Notes under the pieces: model-generated
The model's input: only the letters and a program-made list of their open reading frames with translations
Database searches by the model: none
Told to the model about the DNA's origin: nothing
Part shown: piece after piece, positions 36,774 to 47,222 of the stretch
Numbering within the stretch: the stretch's first letter is position 1
Layout of the letters: the number at the start of each line of letters is the position of its first letter
Assembly (NCBI GenBank): GCA_026874595.1
Contig: CM049314.1
Location: forward strand, 59,561,300 to 59,625,299
Direction: 5' to 3'
DNA length: 64,000 nt
Source of the DNA: Sipunculus nudus
Taxonomy: Eukaryota; Annelida; Sipuncula; Golfingiida; Sipunculidae
Translations under genes and position numbers: made by a program

Positions 36774-37095
36774 TTTGCACCGGCAGCAAAGTTGACAGTG
36801 CAATGCACCGTTATTTTACGTGCATAGAAATAACGCAGTGCGTTAAATAACGTCGCATTGCACCGTAATTTTACAGCGCTTTGGGACGTAAATAAACGGC
36901 GCTTAGCCACGGGAAATAACGGGCATCTGTTATTTTACGGGACAATATGCCGTTATTTTACAGTGCTAAGAGACGTGAATAAACAGTGATTTAAACTGGA
37001 ATCAGGGCATTGCACCGTTATTTCACGGTGCTTTGATATGTAGAATAACAAAACATTGTTACTTTAATAAATAACAGTGCTTTGCACTTGGAGCT
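36774..37095. repeat. Left subterminal repeat region
   Basis: About ten degenerate copies of a CCGTTATTTTACG motif, or its reverse CGTAAAATAACGG, lie in both orientations, several joined to GTGCTTTGCAC. In CACTA elements such clusters are binding sites for element-encoded proteins. That role here is inference. Confidence 0.75.
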
Positions 37096-38092
37096 AGACA
37101 CTGTTACAGGTTTCCATAATCTTTCTCAAAACGTTTCTGTCTTGTCACTCCGGACGAACCCTTTATTTGTATCTGTGTACTTCAGGTTTCTCATAACATG
37201 TTTTTTAGATTTTACCAGTAAAAATATTACGAACGAAGTCAGACCTCCTTATGATGATAGAGTTGTAACTTTCTGTTTGACAGTCAAGTGTCCCGAAAAT
37301 CAAATCAGGATATCCACAGAGGGAAATGCATCTTGGCTAATTTGGGAAATGGCATTAAAAATGCATGCTCACACATAATATCACACCACTTCTTTATTGT
37401 ATGAAATATTCAACAGGTCATCAACATGTACAACACGTGTACTTAATGTATATAGTTATTCAGATTATACTGATCTTCCAAAAGGCATCATTAGGAAGCA
37501 AACATATTAAAACATTTTGACCACACTGCCTGGCAGTTAAATCGTCTCCAACTAAACGTATAACATTTGGCAATTAGTGCAATATTATTATGATTACTAT
37601 TATGAATGCTGTGTGTAATCTCATTAAGGTTGCTGATCTTTTTAACAATAGGGCCCAAATCTATTTATAATGTATCTTTGAAAAATAGATAAAAGTGCAT
37701 CAGTAAATTTATAGTGTTGTAAATTAATGGTATCTTTAAAGTAAAAGATGGTCAGAACACAAGTCAAACAATTGAAATGGATTTAACTTATATGTCACCA
37801 AATCTTTCTACAGTAAAGGCATCTACTTTGTGTGAAGCTTCTGATAATGAATTCCAAAATAAAGGTCCTTGGTAAATAAATGATTTTTGCATCAATTAAA
37901 TTCGAACTGGAGGGAGTTGAAGAGAATGCCTACACTGTAACAAGGGTGCAAATGTAAACGTTTTTCCATTAAAAATAATAAGATAATTACCTGATTTAAT
38001 TAAGGTACTTAAACACAAGAATATTAAAAGTGAAATAGTCGTTAACTGATATTTCCTATATTGTTGAATATATTATAGAGGAAAATGCAGCA
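37096..38092. other. Transposon interior, AT-rich, no supported gene
   Basis: No open frame with credible features was seen. The longest + strand frame (37082-37378) starts at a TTG and shows nothing recognisable. On the minus strand an AATAAA signal (plus 37393-37398) could serve the exon-like segments upstream of it. Confidence 0.5.
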
Positions 38093-38356
38093 TTAAAACA
38101 TTAAATCTGACCAACAAGCTCTATTGACAGTGGGAGGGCAGTTAGAGGTGCATTCAATGACCCCAAAATCAAGAAACCTGAAGGTCTTTTTAGTCCCTTG
38201 GGATACTCCAGGGTAAATATCCAAAATGACGCATAGCAAGCCTCCAGTGGAAGTAGAAATAACTTGCATGGGTTGAGTTTCTGGCCATCCACCATATGTT
38301 ACACTGATGTTACAGTCCCCATCTTGAACATTCACAGGTGTTGGAGATCTCATTCC
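38093..38356 (-). CDS. Exon-like segment, terminal exon candidate (copy 1)
   Basis: A strong 3' splice site (TTTGTATGCAG, after a T-rich tract) opens an in-frame segment of 87 codons ending in TAA. The peptide is cysteine-bearing and starts GMRSPTPVNVQDGDC, with CVILDIYPGVSQGTKK in the middle. I recognise no family. If read in phase 0 it could follow the exon at 40290-40382, which also ends in phase 0. It may be part of a captured host gene or of a second transposon gene. Coding status is unproven. Confidence 0.4.
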   Translation of the reverse strand, partial: GMRSPTPVNVQDGDCNISVTYGGWPETQPMQVISTSTGGLLCVILDIYPGVSQGTKKTFRFLDFGVIECTSNCPPTVNRACWSDLMF

Positions 38357-39219
38357 CTGCATACAAAATAATAAACAGAAAAGAGAGATTGTAAATGTAA
38401 GAAACATGAGAGAAATATGCAAGACTATAGTTCAGTGCAATTATCCCTTTAATTTTTATATTTTTTTAGATTTTTTTCAAAGTCTGACGCTCTATCAATT
38501 TACATTACAGAAAATAAACTTTTGTTCTTTCTTCACAAAATTCAAACAATAACTACAAAAATAGTTTTCTTATGGTCAATGGGAACCTTAAGAAGTGAAA
38601 ATAATTATACATTATTATATCAAATATATCTTTACATTTACATTACACTTTTGAATGTTCACACCTGATCGTATATGAAAGCTTATGGAAAAAAATACAT
38701 GATTTGATGATTTAATTATGAAATGTCCTTTTCCAGAATGATTTCTACCGACAATAGACCTGACGATGTATTTTTAAAGGCACAAATGAAAGTATGTGTA
38801 AATATGAAGTAATTAACAGTAAGGCTATGGGCCTGGATTTTATTTATTGTAACTGTAAATAATTATATTATGAATATTTAATAACCAGAATATCTGCAAT
38901 GTTTTATAGGGAGTAATATAATATAAAGTTCCAAACTGCATACAATTAAAAAAAATAGCCAATAATCAGCAGGTTTGACAAATGACACTGTAAGGTTAGA
39001 GATGGTCAGGTTAGCGTGGCTCAGCTCCAAGCAGCAAGCCAAAAAGTTTATTAGAATAAAAATGAATGGAGAGAATGAGAAACAGGCAGGCGAATTTAGC
39101 TCAGCATCACTGCTAATGTTCAATATGTAAGATACTTGTTTCACAGATTATTAAACTCATCAGCTTATTCAAATTGCCATGGACTTTACAAAAGAAAATA
39201 TGATCAAATTCAAACTTAC
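38357..39219. other. Presumed intron, AT-rich
   Basis: Lies between two exon-like segments on the minus strand. An 88-codon frame (38878-39144, minus) is hydrophobic and low in complexity. No gene is supported. Confidence 0.35.
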
Positions 39220-39402
39220 CTTGGTGTACCTTTTCTGCATTGTTCTCTGCTAGGAATTTACCCTGCAACTGCTTGCCAGTGTAGTTGTGCACCTTGCACA
39301 TCTTGCATTTGTACTTTGTTCACAGCTCTAAGTTTGGTAAGGCGTGGAACATTTACGTCATCTTTCCTCTAATCATTGATGCATGTATAGCTCTCTGAAC
39401 AC
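39220..39402 (-). pseudogene. Exon-like segment with broken frame (copy 1)
   Basis: A good acceptor (TTCTACTTGTGCAG) and a good donor (CACCAAG then GTAAGT) bound 183 bp. All three frames contain stops, yet two frames each give a protein-like stretch in different parts. The 3' part includes KYKCKMCKVHNYTGK, with a CxxC pair. This suggests a former coding exon with frameshifts, or a non-coding exon. No family is recognised. Confidence 0.3.
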
Positions 39403-40289
39403 CTGCACAAGTAGAACAAATTCTAGGAGTATATAAAAACAGAACTGATAAACATGTAACCAACGAAAGACAATATCAGCACCAGGCATATTAATAATAT
39501 TTACAAAGTGCAGGTATATAAATTAATAAACAAAAGTGCTATATTGCATATAAAAATAGTAAATATTGGGTCAACAAATGTTTTTACTCAGTGTATAAAC
39601 AGAAAGGTGCAAAAACAGCATCACATGTGTACAAGGATTTATAAATAGGAAGCAATATATGCAGTACAGCCTTTATATTACAAAATGATGTAACATTTGT
39701 AATTGCATTTACATATACTAGCTATTATAATATAACAAGGGCTACAGGCATAATGCAAACCTGCGTAATCTTTCCGGGTTCCCTGATGATAAACTTGACT
39801 ATTATTTGAAAAGTTATTATTTTTTAAGGTGTGACAAGTACATGTATAAAGCAAGTACTACCAATTTTGAATCTTAGTACAAGTATAAATGCGCTCAGTC
39901 TGATGCATACTGATGGATGAGATGTGGTATACCCCATTACAAAGGCCTATATGTGAGTGAGGGAGTGTAAAAAAATCCCATCCAACCCACATTATGAAAG
40001 GAAACTGCAACCCTGTACAACAGAGTTGGGGGGGGGGGGGTGTCTCTGGCAAATTTTTAGTTGAGCAAACCTGGACATTACAGATGGTTTCACTAGGCCT
40101 TGCTAGAACAATTTGTGTGTGTGTGGGGGGGGGGATCAATGAGCTATGTTTTCCAACAAAAGTTCAATAACTTTAGTACTGGTATCAGTGAACGACAGTG
40201 ACAGAGGTGGTGTCTTCCCTGTAGCTCAAATGACTTACAGTCAGCTGAGCTAAAAAGGCAGTATATTATTATGTGATGTTTAAACTTAC
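39403..40289. other. Presumed intron with simple-sequence tracts
   Basis: AT-rich, with a G13 tract at 40028-40040 and a GT/G tract near 40114-40134. No gene is supported. Confidence 0.35.
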
Positions 40290-40382
40290 ATAATTCCTAT
40301 TCTTAAGAAATAGGAAAGTTGCCATGATGATATCCAAATCTTCTTTGAATTTGCCACACTGATGGAAATGCTTGACCATTTT
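40290..40382 (-). CDS. Exon-like segment with candidate start codon (copy 1)
   Basis: 93 bp lie between an acceptor GTTTTCAG and a donor GTAAGT, open in phase 0. It starts AAAATGG, a good translation start context, and continues MVKHFHQCGKFKEDLD to NRNY. It could be the first coding exon of the minus-strand gene whose promoter-like block lies about 1.2 kb upstream (41.5-41.7 kb). Function unknown. Confidence 0.4.
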
Positions 40383-40755
40383 CTGAAAACATAAACAGTA
40401 TTTGGCTGTGCCTTAGCAGCCTTAATTTTCAGGCTCTCTCTCCCCCTCTCTCTCTCTCAAAAAGACTGGCTAAAATGTTAGCACTTTGGCTAGCATGGTA
40501 TGTTTTTTTTCTTCTAAAACATGTTAAGAAATTTAGGAAATTGTCTCAAAGCTGTTAATTATTTGTTTAGTTTGTGTTTACTCTCTGTTTAAGCATCTGT
40601 TAAAAATATTTTAAAAAAAATAAAAAGACTTTGATATCTTAATTTCTCTGGTTGACATGTAAGTGGGAAAACCTTATTCAAGGCCTCATTTAAAATCTAG
40701 TAAATAAATAATTCAAAACTGTTTTCAGTGGTGCCTTTACCAATATTTCACCTTT

Positions 40756-40760
<5 letters not shown>

Positions 40761-40808
<48 letters not shown>
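40761..40808. repeat. (AT)24 microsatellite
   Basis: Perfect alternating AT for 48 bp. The copy at 57285-57332 has the same length. Confidence 0.97.
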
Positions 40809-40810
<2 letters not shown>

Positions 40811-41351
40811 CATGTATATTTATACCATTCATGCATGATATACACCCAGACATGGCCAGGTGTGTGTGTTAGTGGGTCGGAGGGGGGGGGGGGTTTGCTT
40901 CCTTTTTCCAATTGGCAATTCCCTGAAACTAAAAAAGCCTTTATCATTAATGATAAACATTGGCATCAATGCAGGGAATGGGGGTTATATATCCCCCCTC
41001 CCCACTTTTTTAACAAGGGGGGATTGGTCAATGTAATCATCCCCAACACTGATATTGAGCAAGTATAACAATTACTTTTATATATTGGACATGTAATATA
41101 TTATTAATTAGAAAACTTGACTTTGTTTCCATTTCTGAGTTAACTGAAATATAAGGTTATCTAATAATCTAAACATGGTTTAGAGTTGACATTTAATGGA
41201 AACATAAAACCTGCACTTAATTAATATATAATATCAACATCACACAAATGTCACACATTATAAAAGGTGTATATATATAATATATATACACATATATACA
41301 TAATATATATTTCCATTTCAATCACTCTTCTACCCCTGCCAGTGACAGTCG

Positions 41352-41365
41352 CCCCCCCCCCCCCC
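41352..41365. repeat. Poly-C tract (14)
   Basis: The matching tract in copy 2 (57879-57898) has 20 C, the largest single difference between the two transposon copies. Confidence 0.95.
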
Positions 41366-41504
41366 AACTGAGGGAACACACGAACGAGACTGGCCTCGTA
41401 CCACTATACCATTACCAACGTACACTATACACCAGTATTAGAATAACAACTAACACAGTAAACAGGTTTATGCCTACATATTAAAGAAGAACATTTTACC
41501 AATG

Positions 41505-41670
41505 AAGATGCTGGGTAACTTCTGCGACTTTCAGCAGCCAGCAGACGGACAAAAATGGCTCCTCTTCCCGCCGTGGAGTCAAAAGATCCAGGATGTTGAC
41601 GTCATGAGTGGCCCCGCTGATCACATGACGCGCGGTTTATTTCATCTGTACCGTCTCCTTTACACACGTG
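41505..41670 (-). promoter_or_regulatory. Promoter-like block in transposon copy 1
   Basis: This GC-richer island stands out in the AT-rich element. It contains a palindromic CRE TGACGTCA (41597-41604), an E2F-like TTCCCGCC (41565-41572), AAAATGGC resembling a YY1 site (41552-41559), a CATGTG E-box and a CACGTG E-box (41665-41670). On the minus strand a weak donor G/GTAAAA at 41500/41499 could end a 5' untranslated first exon. Direction and activity are inferred. Confidence 0.4.
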
Positions 41671-41679
41671 TCACACCAT

Positions 41680-41773
41680 TTTCACAGACGCTCATCATTT
41701 TACGTTGCATTTGCGCGTTATTCAACGCACAAGAGCGTCTACATTGCAAAGCGGCGTAAATTTACAGTCTTAT
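41680..41773. repeat. Right subterminal repeat region
   Basis: Shorter cluster of related motifs such as ATTTTACG, GCGTTATTC and GGCGTAAATTTACAG, next to the right inverted repeat. Confidence 0.6.
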
Positions 41774-41805
41774 GCGCCGTTATTTTACGGTAATTTTTAA
41801 CAGTG
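41774..41805 (-). repeat. Right terminal inverted repeat of transposon copy 1
   Basis: 32 bp ending TTTTTAACAGTG, directly followed by the CA target duplication. Confidence 0.9.
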
Positions 41806-41829
41806 CAGGTTCGAATCCTGGTCACGGCA

Positions 41830-44054
41830 GAGCGCTGTGGATGCTCTCGCACGGCAGGCGGATTCACATTTTTTGTAAAAGTACACCTGCTGACGTCAAT
41901 TGGTCTGCACCCGGGAAACATAATTTTACATTTGCATTGCTTCCGCATTTGTCACTAAACCAAACCTCAATGAGCTTTACTTATCTCCTGAAGGAAGGAC
42001 AAATTAATCCCACTTATTAACACTGCCTCGATATAGTGTTTTCTTTCAAACAAGTCAAATACACGGTGAATGTTGGTAATGACCACTCTTTCGATTATCA
42101 CTGACAACAATCGATTTCAATTAAAAACGCGGGTTTACAAAATTGTCTTTTTATTACCCTGACTGTTAATGTCTCTTCAATGGCCTTTCAGACTATGATC
42201 AGTTCCATCAAATTCACTGAAACATAGTGATGAAGTACATGAATTCCTATCAAATATTTAATTTCCCCCTAAAATTTAAAATAACTATTCCTATCAGTCT
42301 GAATTTAAAAAAAATGACCCAAAGTAGCAGGGCATTGATAGAAATAGAAATTAGTTACTACCCGTTACTGCTGGAATATATGTATTAATGGATACATAAA
42401 TATTCAGAAAAATGCTGTTGCTCACGCAAACAGAAAACAACACGACTACTGCACGCATGATTAATTGACGAGATTTCATAACGTCCAATTCTCTTGTGTT
42501 GGCCGCTCCGGACACGAATGGCTGCAGAGCTCGGGTTCCCGAGCACTTTGGAGACACCCGCTCACTTAGCCGTGATCGTATAGTGGTTAGTACTTCTCGT
42601 TGTGGCCGAGACAACCCAGGTTCGAATCCTGGTCACGGCAGAGCGCTGTGGATGCTCTCGCACGGCAGGCGGGTTCACTTTTTCACGTTTATTAAACTTT
42701 TTATTTCTCACCTCTTTGTATGTTAAACAAACACAAATTCATCCTTTTTTAGTTTTTTAACTTCTTCATATGCATTCGCCATTTTTCACACTATTCTCTT
42801 CAAACTTTATTCGACACTATCGGAATCAGTAGTTGAAAAATATTCTATTGTTGAACATGTCTGAGTCTCCTGGCTTCTTAAATTTCTTCACTGAATATTT
42901 AGGCCAAGCGAGAGTTATGTCTTCTGTTCACATATGACTGATGTCATGACTGCTAACCCCCTTTAGTTCATGAAAAATATCTCTGAGCCAGATTTCGATC
43001 CAGTGGCTATCGTCGGGCTCGAGGCGTGGCCGTCCATATGTTTCTACGAACACTTCATTCTTTCTTATCATACGGGAATTCCAAAGGAATCACTCCCTGC
43101 TAAACAGGTGACTACAGCGGTGTTTTACCACTCTCACAAAAGAGAGTCCATTGAGGTATATCAGAGTGGCGGGGTTTTTTTCAGGAGCCGCTACGTAACG
43201 CCGTTGAGGATAAAACTTTAAGATTCCATGAGGATCCAAATATTACGGACATATAACAACGCCTCTCGGCCTTCGAGTGCTTTCATACATAAAATACACT
43301 TAACCACACGCAAAACGTGTCTGTATACTGTCTGAAAATATCCATCATGTTAGAAAACGTTCAGTTATATATAATTCAATGTACGGGAAATTCTCTCAGT
43401 TTATTTGTTGAATTTCCTACCGCACACAGATAAGTATAATCCCACGGATTATATGCGGCTGTCGACCGTTAAGTTTTGCGAGTAGAGAAAATGGACAGCG
43501 GTAAAAAAACATGAGTGTAACGTGTTGCTCCATATGGTCACATACATGAGTTTCAGTGAAAATCTGACTCGTCGCCTAATTTTCAGATTCCTGATTTAGC
43601 ACAGCGAGTTGAGCGATATCGGTTAAACCGAATTGGTGACCACCGCAGTGCATGTCTCTATGGGCCTATGCCTGGGGTCACCACTCAAGCGGCCTGCCAG
43701 CCGAACAGAAATACCTACTCAGCCGTGTGTTCTATGCTAGGTAAAGTATCGCTTGCTGCCATATTGATGAGCAAAGGAATACCCCGTTCCTTAAATTTCA
43801 ATGGCTGAATCAGATACTTGGCTGAGGGAACTCCAAATTTCCTCGTTGAAAATAGACAATTGTGTTAAATTCATATGGTCAAAATCTTTTCGACAATTTA
43901 ATTGATATATACTCTTACCAGCATGTCAATACTTGTGGTTCGGGGTTTTTGACAACCCGGAATTCGCAGTACTTAACAAAAATATATCATTCTCTTTCCA
44001 AATGTACAAGAATAACTGGGAATTTAAACGGCTCTTAAAACAACCGCTCACGTA
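41830..44054 (+). repeat. Monomer 17, part right of transposon copy 1
   Basis: Up to about 42316 it shares GGCGGATTC and GAATTTAAAAAAAATG with the segment right of transposon copy 2. From about 42347 (GAAATTAG) it matches monomer 12. It is therefore a hybrid holding the duplication junction. Confidence 0.88.
42569..42640 (+). tRNA. tRNA-His-GTG: tRNA-His (GTG), B type
   Basis: Canonical B gene, the duplicate of 26045. It is the first gene downstream of the inferred recombination junction. Confidence 0.97.
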
Positions 44055-44126
44055 GCCGTGATCGTATAGTGGTTAGTACTTCTCGTTGTGGCCGAGAGAA
44101 CCCAGGTTCGAATCCTGGTCACGGCA
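44055..44126 (+). tRNA. tRNA-His-GTG: tRNA-His (GTG), A type
   Basis: Canonical, type II trailer, duplicate of 27531. Confidence 0.97.
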
Positions 44127-44855
44127 GAGCGCTGTGGATGCTCTCACACGGCAGGCGGTTTCACATTTTTTGTAAAAGTACACCTGCTGACGTCAATTGG
44201 TCTGCACCCGGGAAACATAATTTTACATTTACATTGCTTCCGCATTTGTCACTAAACCAAACCTCAATGAGCTTTACTTATCTCCTGAAGGAAGGACAAA
44301 TTAATCCCACTTATTAACACTGCCTCGATATAGTGTTTTCTTTCAAACAAGTCAAATACACGGTGAATGTTGGTAATGACCACTCTTTCGATTATCACTG
44401 ACAACAATCGATTTCAATTAAAAACGCGGGTTTACAAAATTGTCTTTTTATTACCCTGACTGTTAATGTCTCTTCAATGGCCTTTCAGACTATGATCAGT
44501 TCCATCAAATTCACTGAAACATAGTACATGAATTCCTATCAAATATTTAATTTCCCCCTAAAATTTAAAATAACTATTCCTATCAGTCTGAATTAAAAAA
44601 ATGACCCAAAGTAGCAGGGCATTGATAGAAATAGAAAGTAGTTACTACCCGTTACTGCTGGAATATATGTATTAATGGATACATAAATATTCAGAAAAAG
44701 TCTGTTGCTCACGCAAACAGAAACCAACACGACTACGGCACGCATGATTAATTGACGAGATTTCTTAACGTCCAATTCTCGTGTGTAGGCCGCTCCGGAC
44801 ACGAATGGCTGCACAGCTCGGGTTCCCGAGCACTTTGGAGACACCCGCTCACTTA

Positions 44856-44927
44856 GCCGTGATCGTATAGTGGTTAGTACTTCTCGTTGTGGCCGAGACA
44901 ACCCAGGTTCGAATCCTGGTCACGGCA
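44856..44927 (+). tRNA. tRNA-His-GTG: tRNA-His (GTG), B type
   Basis: Canonical, duplicate of 28332. Confidence 0.97.
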
Positions 44928-46341
44928 GAGCGCTGTGGATGCTCTCGCACGGCAGACGGGTTCACTTTTTTACGTTTATTAAACTTTTTATTTCTCACCT
45001 CTTTGTATGTTAAACAAACACAAATTCATCCTTTTTTAGTTTTTTAACTTTTTCATATGCATTCGCCATTTTTCACACTATTCTCTTCAAACTTTATTTG
45101 ACACTATCGGAAACAGTAGTTGAAAAATATTTTATTGTTGAACATGTGTGAGTCTCCTGGCTTCTTAAATTTCTTCACTGAATATTTAGGCCAAGCGAGA
45201 TTTATGTCTTCTGTTCACATATGACTGATGTCATGTCTGCTAACCCCCTTTAGTTCATGAAAAATATCTCTGAGCCAGATTTCGATCCAGTGGCTATCGT
45301 CGGGCTCGAGGCGTGGCCGTCCATATGTTTCTACGAACACTTCATTCTTTCTTATCATACGGGAATTCCAAAGGAATCACTCCCTGCTAAACAGGTGACT
45401 ACAGCGGTGTTTTACCACTCTCACAAAAGAGAGTCCATTGAGGTATATCAGAGTGGCGGGGTTTTTTTCAGGAGCCGCTACGTAACGCCGTTGAGGATAA
45501 AACTTTAAGATTCCATGAGGATCCAAATATTTCCGACATATAACAACGCCTCTCGGCCTTCGAGTGCTTTCATACATAAAATACACTTAACCACACGCAA
45601 AACGTGTCTGTATACTGTCTGAAAATATCCATCATGTTAGAAAACATTCAGTTATATATAATTCAGTGTACGGGAAATTCTCTCAGTTTATTTGTTGAAT
45701 TTCCTACCGCACACTGATAAGTATAATCCCACGGATTATATGCGGCTGTCGACCGTTAAGTTTTGCGAGTAGAGAAAATGGACAGCGGTAAAAAAACATG
45801 AGTGTAACGTGTTGCTCCATATGGTCACATACATGAGTTTCAGTGAAAATCTGACTCGTCGCCTAATTTTCAGATTCCTGATTTAGCACAGCGAGTTGAG
45901 CGATATCGGTTAAACCGAATTGGTGACCACCGCAGTGCATGTCTCTATGGGCCTATGCCTGGGGTCACCACTCAAGCGGCCTGCCAGCCGAACAGAAATA
46001 CCTACTCAGCCGTGTGTTCTATGCTAGGTAAAGTATCGCTTGCTGCCATATTGATGAGCAAAGGAATACCCCGTTCCTTAAATTTCAATGGCTGAATCAG
46101 ATACTTGGCTGAGGGAACTCCAAATTTCCTCGTTGAAAATAGACAATTGTGTTAAATTCATATGGTCAAAATCTTTTCGACAATTTAATTGATATATACT
46201 CTTACCAGCATGTCAATACTTGTGGTTCGGGGTTTTTGACAACCCGGAATTCGCAGTACTTAACAAAAATATATCATTCTCTTTCCAAATGTACAAGAAT
46301 AACTGGGAATTTAAACGGCTCTTAAAACAACCGCTCACGTA

Positions 46342-46413
46342 GCCGTGATCGTATAGTGGTTAGTACTTCTCGTTGTGGCCGAGAGAACCCAGGTTCGAAT
46401 CCTGGTCACGGCA
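46342..46413 (+). tRNA. tRNA-His-GTG: tRNA-His (GTG), A type
   Basis: Canonical, type I trailer, duplicate of 29818. Confidence 0.97.
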
Positions 46414-47150
46414 GAGCGCTGTGGATGCTCTCGCACGGCAGGCGGTTTCACATTTTTTGTAAAAGTACACCTGCTGACGTCAATTGGTCTGCACCCGGGA
46501 AACATAATTTTACATTTGCATTGCTTCCGCATTTGTCACTAAACCAAACCTCAATGAGCTTTACTTATCTCCTGAAGGAAGGACAAATTAATCCCACTTA
46601 TTAACACTGCCTCGATATAGTGTTTTCTTTCAAACAAGTCAAATACACGGTGAATGTTGGTAATGACCACTCTTTCGATTATCACTGACAACAATCGATT
46701 TCAATTAAAAACGCGGGTTTACAAAATTGTCTTTTTATTACCCTGACTGTTAATGTCTCTTCAATGGCCTTTCAGACTATGATCAGTTCCATCAAATTCA
46801 CTGAAACATAGTGATGAAGTACATGAATTCCTATCAAATATTTAATTTCCCCCTAAAATTTAAAATAACTATTCCTATCAGTCTGAATTAAAAAAATGAC
46901 CCAAAGTAGCAGGGCATTGATAGAAATAGAAATTAGTTACTACCCGTTACTGCTGGAATATATGTATTAATGGATACATAAATATTCAGAAAAATGCTGT
47001 TGCTCACGCAAACAGAAAACAACACGACTACTGCACGCATGATTAATTGACGAGATTTCATAACGTCCAATTCTCTTGTGTTGGCCGCTCCGGACACGAA
47101 TGGCTGCAGAGCTCGGGTTCCCGAGCACTTTGGAGACACCCGCTCACTTA

Positions 47151-47222
47151 GCCGTGATCGTATAGTGGTTAGTACTTCTCGTTGTGGCCGATACAACCCA
47201 GGTTCGAATCCTGGTCACGGCA
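47151..47222 (+). tRNA. tRNA-His-GTG: tRNA-His (GTG), B type, G42T
   Basis: Carries the same broken 28-42 pair (CGATA) as its duplicate at 30627, which supports common descent of the two 16.5-kb segments. Confidence 0.87.

Larger units (their letters stand above)
40383..41504. other. Presumed intron with microsatellites
   Basis: Contains CT-rich DNA near 40436-40458, a 48-bp AT repeat, a G12 tract (40882-40893), a TATA-rich stretch (41268-41310) and a C14 tract (41352-41365). Nothing coding was recognised. Confidence 0.35.
36741..41805. mobile_element. CACTA/EnSpm-like DNA transposon, copy 1 (5065 bp)
   Basis: The ends are imperfect inverted repeats of about 32 bp. Both start CACTGTTAAAA and share CGTAAAATAACGG after a short variable part. 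The target site is a CA dinucleotide duplicated on both sides (CCCA before, CAGG after). The left 350 bp and right 130 bp are full of short direct and inverted copies of a CGTTATTTTACG-like motif. A CACTG terminus, short target duplication and dense subterminal repeats together are typical of the CACTA/EnSpm (CMC) superfamily. No transposase with a recognisable catalytic core was found, so it looks non-autonomous. The interior is AT-rich, has microsatellites and has exon-like segments on the minus strand. Superfamily assignment is inferred from the ends only. Confidence 0.85.
36691..41829 (+). pseudogene. tRNA-His (GTG) A gene split by a transposon, copy 1
   Basis: The first 50 bp (36691-36740) hold the acceptor 5' strand, D arm, anticodon arm and variable loop, ending ...GAACCCA. 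The last 24 bp (41806-41829) hold the T arm and 3' acceptor strand, starting CAGGTTCG. Removing the 5065-bp insertion and one CA copy leaves the 72-bp length of an A gene. The A box and B box are now 5 kb apart, so the gene cannot be a normal polymerase III unit. The orphan B box at 41807-41817 remains intact. Confidence 0.96.
25791..42314 (+). repeat. 16.5-kb segmental duplication, copy 1
   Basis: This segment runs from the A-B spacer of monomer 12, through monomers 13-16 and transposon copy 1, to the matching point in monomer 17. It recurs at 42315-58847 with a constant offset of 16524 bp up to the G and C tracts inside the element. Limits are set by marker bases and are uncertain by some tens of bases. 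Confidence 0.9.
44055..46341 (+). repeat. Monomer 18
   Basis: 2287 bp, copy of monomer 13. Confidence 0.9.

Noticed and set aside
37082-37378. 98-codon + strand frame in the transposon
   Set aside because: Non-ATG start, overlaps the subterminal repeats, no family features. It is kept in copy 2 only because of the duplication.
38878-39144. 88-codon hydrophobic minus-strand frame in the transposon
   Set aside because: AT-rich low-complexity translation inside a presumed intron. No signal peptide with a plausible mature protein and no splice-compatible context.
41259-41267. TATAAAAGG resembling a TATA box on the + strand
   Set aside because: It lies beside a TATA-rich microsatellite and no open frame or exon follows it on that strand.
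41502-41759. 85-codon + strand frame near the right end of the transposon
   Set aside because: It is antisense to the promoter-like block and runs into the subterminal repeats and inverted repeat. No protein features.
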